Shown here: positions 53,441-64,000 of the stretch, one piece after another
Layout: every line of letters begins with the position of its first letter
Numbering within the stretch: position 1 is the first letter of the stretch
NCBI GenBank assembly: GCA_036511855.1
Contig: DATCBN010000027.1
Span: 1 to 64,000 of the forward strand
Direction of reading: 5' to 3'
Length of the DNA stretch: 64,000 nucleotides
Source: Candidatus Eremiobacteraceae bacterium
GTDB taxonomy: Bacteria; Vulcanimicrobiota; Vulcanimicrobiia; Eremiobacterales; Eremiobacteraceae
Program-made: the position numbers and the translations under genes
The notes under the pieces: model-generated
Database searches by the model: none
Seen by the model: the letters and a program-made list of their open reading frames with translations, nothing else
Told to the model about the DNA's origin: nothing

Positions 53441-54646
53441 ATGAGAATAGTCCTGGTCGCGGATCAGTTCTCACGCGAAGGCGGCGCTGAGGCATTTGTC
53501 AACGGCTACGCCGTCGGACTACACGATCGCGGACATCACGTCGGTCTTTGTGTCTCTCACGTCGCCGCCGATGCCCCGGTTCTTCCGCCGGGAATCGGGC
53601 TGGCCGTCGTGCCGTTCGCCCGCGAGGGAGAAGCCGGCGATCCGGTTGCCGCACGAGACGTCGTCGATGCGATAAGCGAATTCTCTCCCGACGTCGTGCA
53701 CGTGCACAACGCGTTCGACTGGGAAGTCTTCGATGCGCTGCGCGCGCGCTGGCCGCTCGTCTGGCATTGTCACGACTATCGGACGAATTGTCCGAACGGC
53801 GACCGGCGTCTCCCGCATTGGGGGCTGCCGTGCCGGCGCCCGATGGGCTCAGCGTGCCTCGTTCATAGCGTCGTCAGCGGCTGCGTGGCGGGGCCCCGCC
53901 CCCAAACCTGGCGCAAGCTCCGCATGCGTCAGCGACTGTTCGAGTCGGTGAAGCGCTCCGATATGATCGCAGCGCCGAGCGTGTGCGTTGCGACGATCCT
54001 CGAATCAAACGGCGTCGACCGCGAACGGATAGCCGTCGTTCCGTCGTTCACGCCATTCGCCGATCTTCCGCTCGCGCCGTCATATCCAAGCGCGCCCGCG
54101 CTGATGTTCGCGGCACGCCTTGTCGAACAAAAAGGCATCGACGACGTGCTGTGGCTCGTTCGGGACCTGCAGCAGAGCGGCGTGACGGCGCGAGTCATCA
54201 TCGCCGGAGGCGGGCCGGGCTTGCCGCGCTTTCAAACGGCCGCAAAAAGCTTTCCGGCTTTGGACGTTCGGGGGATGCTGCACGCTCGCGCGCTCTCATC
54301 CGCGTACGCCGAATGTTCCGCCGTGCTGATCACGCCGAATTGGCTGGACCCGTTTCCGCTCACGGGCCTGGACGCGATGGCGCACGCCCGGCCCGTCATA
54401 GCCTACGACATCGGCGGCATCGGCGAGCTCGTGCAAAGCGGGCTCGACGGCATCATGGTCCGGTCGGGAGATCGCCGCGGCCTCGCGTCGGCGGCGAAGC
54501 TCATCCTGGCCGATCCGGCCCACGCTGCGGAGATGGGCCGCGCCGGCCGGGAGAAAGTCCGTGCGAAATATCGTCTCGGGCACAGCCTCGACGCGGCGAT
54601 GCGCGTCTACGGCGAAGCGGTCAAGCTCCGAGCGGCATCTGCTTAG
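53441..54646 (+). CDS. family 4 glycosyltransferase
   Basis: 401 residues from ATG 53441; GTG 53435 gives two more residues. GT-B fold. The N-half has MRIVLVADQFSREGGAEAFV and VVHVHNAFDWEVF; the C-half has FAARLVEQKGIDDVLWLV, the catalytic-region DPFPLTGLDAMAHARPVIAYDIGGIGELV and the E-x7-E-like TGLDAMA segment. Four cysteines cluster in WHCHDYRTNCPNG and PCRRPMGSACLVH, which may bind metal or form disulfides and occur in a subgroup of GT4 enzymes. It is the last gene of the glycan cluster before rpoB. Confidence 0.87.
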   Translation: MRIVLVADQFSREGGAEAFVNGYAVGLHDRGHHVGLCVSHVAADAPVLPPGIGLAVVPFAREGEAGDPVAARDVVDAISEFSPDVVHVHNAFDWEVFDALRARWPLVWHCHDYRTNCPNGDRRLPHWGLPCRRPMGSACLVHSVVSGCVAGPRPQTWRKLRMRQRLFESVKRSDMIAAPSVCVATILESNGVDRERIAVVPSFTPFADLPLAPSYPSAPALMFAARLVEQKGIDDVLWLVRDLQQSGVTARVIIAGGGPGLPRFQTAAKSFPALDVRGMLHARALSSAYAECSAVLITPNWLDPFPLTGLDAMAHARPVIAYDIGGIGELVQSGLDGIMVRSGDRRGLASAAKLILADPAHAAEMGRAGREKVRAKYRLGHSLDAAMRVYGEAVKLRAASA

Positions 54647-54759
54647 AGCTAGCTGCCAGGAATCGTCCGCCGGCCGAAGAAAAGGCTGAGTATCAGCGAA
54701 ACGACGACTTGTCGGAATTGAACATCGACGCCGCTCTTTCAAGGTGCCATCCCGGCAAC

Positions 54760-54787
54760 TTGACTGTATCGGGTTTTGTGTTATAAT
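54760..54787 (+). promoter_or_regulatory. sigma-70-type promoter with extended -10 for rpoBC
   Basis: TTGACT (54760-54765), a 16-bp spacer, and a consensus TATAAT (54782-54787) preceded by TGT, the extended -10 signature. Transcription should begin near 54793-54796. Confidence 0.8.
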
Positions 54788-54795
54788 TGGAATCT

Positions 54796-54858
54796 ATGCC
54801 AAAGTGGGACGATTGCGCCGGGCGGCGGGGTCGGCTTGAGCCACACGGCTCGCCGTAA
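54796..54858 (+). CDS. 20-codon leader ORF, possibly leaderless
   Basis: MPKWDDCAGRRGRLEPHGSP, 20 residues. The ATG begins 9 bases after the -10 hexamer, at or within three bases of the predicted transcription start, so it could be translated without a Shine-Dalgarno sequence. It could regulate rpoB expression by attenuation or be chance. No homologue is recognised. Confidence 0.3.
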   Translation: MPKWDDCAGRRGRLEPHGSP

Positions 54859-55063
54859 ATCCGTCGCTTAATTAAGTAGCGCGTCGTCCGCTTCGCTTTC
54901 GCGGTCCCCATACCGCAGCTGGACCCACGCGTGTCCTATGTGAGTCAACAGATCAACGAAGCGACCGGCCTTCCTTAGAGCAGGCGCTTGGCGCACGATG
55001 ACTTGATGCCAACTCCCGCCCCGCGGCATGGGCGGAACCAAAAGTAAGGTGAAACCGGGAACG

Positions 55064-58909
<3,846 letters not shown>

Positions 58910-58918
58910 GCGTAATTC

Positions 58919-61900
58919 ATGGCAACGATGTTAGACGTCAACAATTTCGACGCGATGCGCATCGGGCTGGCAAGCCCGGAGCAGATCCGTGCGTGGTCTT
59001 TCGGCGAAGTGAAAAAGCCGGAGACCATCAACTACCGCACGCTCAAACCCGAGCGCGACGGACTTTTCTGCGAGAAGATCTTCGGTCCGACTAAGGACTG
59101 GGAATGCCATTGCGGCAAGTACAAGCGGATCCGCTTCAAAGGCATGATCTGCGACCGCTGCGGCGTTGAGATCACGCGCGCGAAAGTGCGCCGCGAACGC
59201 ATGGGGCATATCGAGCTCGCCACGCCGGTCTCGCACATCTGGTATTTCAAAGGCGTGCCGTCGCGCATCGGCATTCTACTCGACATGTCGCCGCGCCAGC
59301 TCGAGAAGGTCATCTACTTCGCGGCGTACATCGTCATCGATCCGGGGGGCACGCCGCTCGAGCCGCGCGAGATCCTCACCGAGCAGAAATACCGCGAATA
59401 CCGCGACAAGTACGGCAGCGCGTTCAAAGCCGGCATGGGGGCCGAATCCGTGCGCGAGCTGCTGCGCGAACTGAACCTGCGCAAGCTGCAGGCGGAGATG
59501 CGCGGCGAGTTCGAGGGCACAAGCGGTCAGAAGCGCATCAAGGCCGTGAAACGCCTTGAGGTAGTAGAAGCATTCCTCAATTCCGGCAACAAGCCGGACT
59601 GGATGATCATGTCGTGCGTGCCGGTCATACCGCCGGAATTGCGTCCGATGGTGCAGTTGGACGGCGGCCGGTTCGCCACGTCCGACTTGAACGATCTCTA
59701 CCGGCGCGTCATCAACCGCAACAACCGGTTGAAGCGGCTGCTCGAATTGTCTGCGCCCGAGATCATCATCAAGAACGAAAAGCGCATGCTGCAAGAAGCG
59801 GTCGACGCGCTGATCGACAACGGACGCCGTGGCCGCCCGGTCACCGGGCCCAACAACCGTCCGCTAAAATCGCTTTCCGATATCCTCAAGGGTAAGCAGG
59901 GCCGCTTCCGGCAGAACCTGCTCGGCAAACGCGTGGATTATTCCGGGCGCTCGGTCATCGTGGTCGGCCCCAATCTTCGCCTGCATCAATGCGGCCTGCC
60001 GAAAGAGATGGCGCTCGAGCTCTTCAAGCCGTTCGTGATGAAGAAGCTCGTCGACCGCGGTCAGGCGCACAACATCAAGAGCGCGAAGCGCATGGTGGAA
60101 CGCGTCCGGCCGGAAGTCTGGGACGTGCTCGATGAAGTCATCAAAGACCATCCGGTCTTACTGAACCGCGCCCCAACGCTGCACAGGCTCGGCATCCAAG
60201 CATTCGAGCCCGTGTTGGTCGAAGGCAAGGCGATTCAGATCCATCCGTTGGTCTGCACGCCTTACAACGCCGATTTCGACGGCGATCAAATGGCCGTACA
60301 CTTGCCGCTTTCCGCAGGCGCGCAAGCGGAGGCGCGCATCCTCATGCTCTCCGCCAACAACATCCTGCAGCCGTCATTCGGCAACCCGGTGTCCATACCG
60401 TCGCAAGACATGGTGCTCGGACTGTACTACCTGACCATCGATCACACGATGGCGGGCACCGAGCCCAGCCGGTTGGACGAGGCGGGCAATCCCGTGCCGC
60501 GCTCGTTCTTCTCTGAAAAAGAAGCCGAGATCGCGTACGACTGCAAGGCCATCAACTTGCACGAGCCGATCCGCGTCCGGCGTCAAGGCGACAGCATCGA
60601 GACCACGATGGGCCGGCTCATCTTCAACATGGCGCTGCCGGAGCACTGGCACCATCCGTACGTCAACTACACCATCGACAAGAAGGGCTTGACGAAGTTC
60701 ATCGCAGCTTGCTACCGCAAGTACGGCAACGCGGAGACGGCGGGCTTCCTCGATTCGATTAAGACGTTGGGCTTCCGGTTCGCGACGATCTCGGGCACCA
60801 CGGTCTCTATCGCCGACATCGTGATTCCGGCGAAGAAATACGAGCTCATCGCAAAGGCCGACAAAGCCGTGGACCAAGTCAACGAGCTCTACCGGACGGG
60901 ACTTTTTTCGGACGACGAGCAGTACACGAAGACCATCGACATCTGGACGAAGACCGGCGAAGAGGTCACGCAAGCGCTGCTGGCCGGACAGAACCGGCTC
61001 AATCCCATCTTGATGATGGCGACGTCGGGCGCGCGTGGTTCCATCGCGCAGGTGAAGCAGATCGCCGGTATGCGCGGCCTCATGGCCGACCCGTCTGGCC
61101 GTATCTTGAGCATTCCCATCAAGGCCAACCTCAAAGAAGGCTTGACGGTGCTCGAATACTTCATCTCCACGCACGGCGCGCGCAAAGGTCTCGCCGACAC
61201 CGCGCTGCGGACGGCGGACTCGGGCTATCTCACGCGCCGTCTGGTCGACGTCGCGCAAGATGTCATCGTGCGCGAAGAGGATTGCAAGTCGGTGCGCGGC
61301 ATCACCGTACGCGATATCGCATCCGGCAAAGAGATCATCGAAGGGCTGTTCAACCGCATCAACGGACGTTTCGCGATCGACGACATTCCGGATCCGGCGC
61401 ACCCGGGCAAGTTCCTCGTGCGTTCCGGAGTTGAGATCGACGACGACACCGCGCAAGCGATCGTCGATGCCGGCGTAAAGGATGTCAAGATCCGATCGGT
61501 GCTCACGTGCGATGCCATCGTCGGCGTGTGTGCTGTCTGCTACGGTCGCAACCTCGCCACCGGCGGCAAGGTGGACATCGGTGAAGCGGTCGGCATCATC
61601 GCGGCTCAATCCATCGGCGAACCGGGCACGCAGCTCACGCTGCGCACGTTCCACACCGGCGGCGTCGCGTCCGAGGACATCATCACGGGTCTGCCGCGCG
61701 TCGAGGAACTCTTCGAAGCGCGCAAGCCGAAGGGCCAGGCCATCATCACCGAAGAGACCGGCTCCATCCACATCCAAGAAGAAAAGGGCATGAAGGAAGT
61801 GGTGGTCACCGACGATCAGGGTGAAGAGCACATCTACGAGATTCCGTTCAACGTGCATCTCATGGTCCACGACGGCGACAAAGTCGTGGCCGGCGATTCG

Positions 61901-62551
61901 CTCATCGACGGCTCGGTGAGTCCGCACGACATCTTGCGCCTCAAGGGCGAGACCGCGCTGCAGAATTACCTCGTGCAAGAAGTGCAGAAGGTCTACAAGA
62001 GCCAGGGCGTCGACATCAACGACAAGCACATCGAAGTCATCGTGCGCAGCATGCTGCGCAAGAAGAAGGTCACCGAAAGCGGCGGCACGCGTCTGCTTCC
62101 GGGTCAGATGCTCGATGCCGACAAGTTCCACCACATAAACGAACAACATGTCGCCGAAGGCAAGGCGCCGGCCAAGGCCGACACCGTGTTGCTCGGCGTG
62201 ACCAAAGCGTCGCTCGCCACCGAGTCGTTCTTGTCGGCAGCTTCGTTCCAAGAGACCACGCGCGTGCTGACGCAAGCCGCCATCGAAGGCAAGTACGATC
62301 CGTTGCTGGGCCTGAAGGAAAACGTGATCATCGGCAAGCTGATCCCGGCGGGAACCGGCATGCCGATCTATCGTGGGGTCGACGTCTGGGGCAAAGGCGT
62401 GCCGCGCCATCGCGAAGTCGACATCTTCGCGGAGCTCGACGCCGAGTTCGGCGGCGGTGCGACCGACGGCGATTTGGCCGGCGTCGGAGCGATGCCGGGC
62501 AGTGACGCCGGTCCGGCCGTGCCGGATCCGCTCAGCGAGATGGACTCGTAA
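58919..62551 (+). CDS. rpoC: RNA polymerase beta' subunit RpoC
   Basis: 1210 residues. N-terminal zinc site ([20 protein letters not shown], about residues 62-81), the catalytic magnesium loop [12 protein letters not shown] (about 450-461), the bridge helix/trigger loop region ([15 protein letters not shown], then [11 protein letters not shown]), and the second zinc site [13 protein letters not shown]. Length fits the compact form without the large E. coli-type insertion. It follows rpoB and ends at a palindromic terminator. Confidence 0.98.
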   Translation: MATMLDVNNFDAMRIGLASPEQIRAWSFGEVKKPETINYRTLKPERDGLFCEKIFGPTKDWECHCGKYKRIRFKGMICDRCGVEITRAKVRRERMGHIELATPVSHIWYFKGVPSRIGILLDMSPRQLEKVIYFAAYIVIDPGGTPLEPREILTEQKYREYRDKYGSAFKAGMGAESVRELLRELNLRKLQAEMRGEFEGTSGQKRIKAVKRLEVVEAFLNSGNKPDWMIMSCVPVIPPELRPMVQLDGGRFATSDLNDLYRRVINRNNRLKRLLELSAPEIIIKNEKRMLQEAVDALIDNGRRGRPVTGPNNRPLKSLSDILKGKQGRFRQNLLGKRVDYSGRSVIVVGPNLRLHQCGLPKEMALELFKPFVMKKLVDRGQAHNIKSAKRMVERVRPEVWDVLDEVIKDHPVLLNRAPTLHRLGIQAFEPVLVEGKAIQIHPLVCTPYNADFDGDQMAVHLPLSAGAQAEARILMLSANNILQPSFGNPVSIPSQDMVLGLYYLTIDHTMAGTEPSRLDEAGNPVPRSFFSEKEAEIAYDCKAINLHEPIRVRRQGDSIETTMGRLIFNMALPEHWHHPYVNYTIDKKGLTKFIAACYRKYGNAETAGFLDSIKTLGFRFATISGTTVSIADIVIPAKKYELIAKADKAVDQVNELYRTGLFSDDEQYTKTIDIWTKTGEEVTQALLAGQNRLNPILMMATSGARGSIAQVKQIAGMRGLMADPSGRILSIPIKANLKEGLTVLEYFISTHGARKGLADTALRTADSGYLTRRLVDVAQDVIVREEDCKSVRGITVRDIASGKEIIEGLFNRINGRFAIDDIPDPAHPGKFLVRSGVEIDDDTAQAIVDAGVKDVKIRSVLTCDAIVGVCAVCYGRNLATGGKVDIGEAVGIIAAQSIGEPGTQLTLRTFHTGGVASEDIITGLPRVEELFEARKPKGQAIITEETGSIHIQEEKGMKEVVVTDDQGEEHIYEIPFNVHLMVHDGDKVVAGDSLIDGSVSPHDILRLKGETALQNYLVQEVQKVYKSQGVDINDKHIEVIVRSMLRKKKVTESGGTRLLPGQMLDADKFHHINEQHVAEGKAPAKADTVLLGVTKASLATESFLSAASFQETTRVLTQAAIEGKYDPLLGLKENVIIGKLIPAGTGMPIYRGVDVWGKGVPRHREVDIFAELDAEFGGGATDGDLAGVGAMPGSDAGPAVPDPLSEMDS

Positions 62552-62583
62552 GGGCGACTCCGTGGGGCCAACTCTCTCTGTGG

Positions 62584-62613
62584 GGCCGACCTTTATGGTC
62601 GGCCTCATTTTTT
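62584..62613 (+). terminator. Rho-independent terminator of rpoBC
   Basis: GGCCGACC (62584-62591), TTTAT loop, GGTCGGCC (62597-62604), then TCATTTTTT. A perfect 8-bp stem with a six-T run 33 bases after the rpoC stop. Confidence 0.85.
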
Positions 62614-62673
62614 GGTCCATCTTATTGCTGTAGGGCCAACCTTCTCTGTGGGGCCGACCTTCATGATCGGCCT

Positions 62674-62694
62674 GACCGATGATAAACATCGGTC
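62674..62694 (+). repeat. perfect hairpin in post-rpoC repeat block
   Basis: GACCGATG, ATAAA loop, CATCGGTC. No T-run follows, so it is a repeat element rather than a second terminator. Confidence 0.6.
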
Positions 62695-62781
62695 CCACAT
62701 TACGCGCGACAGGACGAAAACACCAGCGTTGTCAAAATCGTCCGGCAGTCCGTTGCAACTCTCGCCTGCGAGGTGCATATC

Positions 62782-64000
62782 GTGAACTGGATTCGAGCAA
62801 CAACCGCCATCACCACAATCGTATCCGGAATCATCGCAGGCGTCGCGCCGACCCAGCCGGCGCTGGCCGATTGGCCCGTGTTCGATCGCGACCCGGCCCG
62901 AAGCGGATTTGCCGCAGGCGACACTGCGATCTCTCTTGCAAATGTCCGGCACTTGCACCGTCGATGGGTCGCAACGTACGACGCCACGGCGGATGGAGCA
63001 CCGATTCTCATCGCAAACGTGCCGCTTTCGGCGAACAGCACGTCGCCCGTGTTATACCAAGAGACTCGCCTGGGAACGACATATGCTGTGAACGCCTACA
63101 GCGGCGAGATCGTTTGGAAGCGCACGACACAGGGAGTGAACATCACCTCATCGATGCCCGCTGCGGACCCATCGGGGCAGTGGATCTACGCACCGGGTGT
63201 CGATGCCCACGTGCGTAAGTACGCTGCGGCAACCGGCAAGGAATTTCGCGGCAACGGATTTCCTTTGCGCATCACGTGGTCTCCGGAGATTGAAAAAGAC
63301 GCGTCCGCGTTGAACGTGGCCAACGGCTACTTGTATGCCGAGACATCGGGCTACTTTGGAGACGCCGGGCAGTACGACGGTCACGTCGTCACCCTGGGCT
63401 TGCAGAGCGGACATGTGCACGTGGTCAACGCGCTATGCAACGACATCCATCATCTGATCCGGACTCCCGGCGAATGTGCTCAGACAAAAGCCGGCATCTG
63501 GGCGCGCGGAGGCGCGGTCGTCGATCCCGATCCGTCGATGGCCGGCCGCATATACGTCTCCACCGGCAATGGCGACTTCAACGCAAATCAGGGTGGACAT
63601 GATTATGGCGATTCGGTGCTCGCGATCAGTGCGAACGGATCGACCCTCGTGGACACGTTTACGCCGACCAATTACCAGCAACTGGAGAACGGCGACGTCG
63701 ATCTCAGCAGCTCGGCGCCGGTGATGCTTCCGAAGCAGCCGGCGAGCAACACGCCGCTCATGGCCGTTCAGGGCGGAAAAGACGGCCTGCTCAAACTTCT
63801 CAATCGCAAGCATTTGGGCGGCGTGGGCGGCGAACTTCAGGATTACAACTTGAACGAGGGCATATTCACGGCCCCGGCCGTTTGGACCGACCGAGACGGA
63901 ACGACGTGGCTATTTGTCGGAAGCGCTTCCGCGGTCACGGCATTGCAGCTGGTCACCGTCAACGGCAGAAGCACGCTGCAACACGTGTGGACTGCGCAGG
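62782..64000 (+). CDS. secreted PQQ-type beta-propeller protein, 3' end outside window
   Basis: At least 406 residues from GTG 62782, preceded 6 bases by GAGGTG; the frame runs off the right edge. A signal peptide (RATTAITTIVSGIIAGVAPT, cut near ALA-DW) precedes propeller-like repeats with AVNAYSGEIVWKRTT and TYVYTG-type strands (AYVSTGNGDFNANQGGHDYG has the glycine-rich turn seen in PQQ-dependent dehydrogenase-like proteins). The fold resembles PQQ/WD40-like pyrroloquinoline-quinone beta-propellers, but no quinone-binding disulfide or catalytic Asp can be confirmed in this part. It may be a periplasmic enzyme or a surface adhesin. Confidence 0.78.
   Translation, partial: MNWIRATTAITTIVSGIIAGVAPTQPALADWPVFDRDPARSGFAAGDTAISLANVRHLHRRWVATYDATADGAPILIANVPLSANSTSPVLYQETRLGTTYAVNAYSGEIVWKRTTQGVNITSSMPAADPSGQWIYAPGVDAHVRKYAAATGKEFRGNGFPLRITWSPEIEKDASALNVANGYLYAETSGYFGDAGQYDGHVVTLGLQSGHVHVVNALCNDIHHLIRTPGECAQTKAGIWARGGAVVDPDPSMAGRIYVSTGNGDFNANQGGHDYGDSVLAISANGSTLVDTFTPTNYQQLENGDVDLSSSAPVMLPKQPASNTPLMAVQGGKDGLLKLLNRKHLGGVGGELQDYNLNEGIFTAPAVWTDRDGTTWLFVGSASAVTALQLVTVNGRSTLQHVWTAQ

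Larger units (their letters stand above)
54647..55063. other. leader region of rpoBC
   Basis: About 410 bases between the glycan cluster and the preferred rpoB start. It holds a strong sigma-70-type promoter (54760-54787), a 20-codon ORF abutting the predicted start of transcription, a 10-bp palindrome CTTAATTAAG (54867-54876), and an otherwise unassigned 5' leader of about 270 bases. No rplJ, rplL, rplA or rplK gene is present upstream. No tRNA was recognised. Confidence 0.6.
62552..62781. other. repeat-rich gap after rpoC
   Basis: About 230 bases holding the rpoC terminator and degenerate copies of the GGCCGAC palindrome. GTGGGGCC-AACTCTCTCT and TAGGGCCAACCTTCTCTG are half-copies; CCGACCTTCATGATCGGCC is an imperfect copy; and GACCGATG-ATAAA-CATCGGTC (62674-62694) is a perfect 8-bp hairpin. 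The rest carries the promoter and ribosome-binding site (GAGGTG, 62770-62775) of the next gene. Confidence 0.6.

Noticed and set aside
54788-55030. tRNA or ribosomal-protein gene upstream of rpoB
   Set aside because: No cloverleaf or L7/L12-like frame could be drawn; the sequence reads as an untranslated leader apart from the 20-codon ORF.
60374-62698. 774-residue open frame on the minus strand opposite rpoC
   Set aside because: It is a shadow of rpoC produced by its G+C-rich third codon positions; no domain is recognisable and it continues into the repeat region.

Overview
The window is a 64-kb piece of a G+C-rich bacterial chromosome. The cell looks diderm: it carries a TonB-dependent outer-membrane receptor, a TonB-type protein, prepilins and many lipoproteins. 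The G+C-rich codon use, an actinobacterial-style fused 2-oxoglutarate dehydrogenase, short intergenic palindromes and many 4-base gene overlaps would suit an environmental lineage such as Candidatus Eremiobacterota/Vulcanimicrobiota. That placement is inference; no rRNA gene is present to test it.

Layout. 1-3.1 kb: three Kelch-repeat proteins, two of them clear lipoproteins, with an internally deleted GNAT acetyltransferase between them. 3.2-7.0 kb: clpB overlapping an RlmI-like rRNA methyltransferase. 7.1-10.0 kb: three pseudopilin/PilX-like genes ending at a palindromic terminator cluster. 10.2-19.8 kb (minus strand): a secreted protein, a beta-lactamase-fold hydrolase, an SDR, a 1426-residue E2-E1 fusion enzyme, a DUF3311/sodium-solute symporter pair and two paralogous lipoproteins. 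19.8-24.4 kb: a phosphodiester glycosidase facing an ECF sigma/anti-sigma operon. 24.6-29.5 kb: a two-gene recombination nuclease/helicase (AddAB/AdnAB-like) and a TonB-domain protein. 29.5-33.2 kb: a three-subunit molybdenum hydroxylase. 33.2-38.0 kb: a cobalamin riboswitch and a btuC-btuD-btuB-btuF vitamin B12 uptake operon. 38.0-48.5 kb: housekeeping and accessory genes (ABC-F ATPase, THUMP-like methyltransferase, MobA-like transferase, MFS carrier, cytochrome c, photolyase, YCII protein, zinc-ribbon membrane protein). 48.7-54.6 kb: a surface-glycan cluster (ABC exporter, three glycosyltransferases, one sulfotransferase). 54.7-62.6 kb: rpoB-rpoC with their own promoter and terminator. 62.8 kb to the end: a partial secreted PQQ-type beta-propeller protein that runs off the window.

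Most notable points: (i) a Kgd/OdhA-like fusion that has kept two N-terminal lipoyl domains and a subunit-binding domain, the second lipoyl domain with a displaced lysine; (ii) a family of compound palindromes that occupies every convergent gene junction larger than a few bases; (iii) RpoB with a lysine/proline-rich N-terminal extension and an acidic tail, behind a strong promoter whose predicted start abuts a 20-codon ORF; (iv) a helicase/nuclease pair with decayed ATPase motifs; (v) a secreted-protein family placed both behind an ECF sigma/anti-sigma pair and at the head of a hydrolase operon.

Starts given here often differ from the longest open frame, because ribosome-binding sites, signal peptides and ATGA/GTGA/TTGA overlaps point to internal starts.
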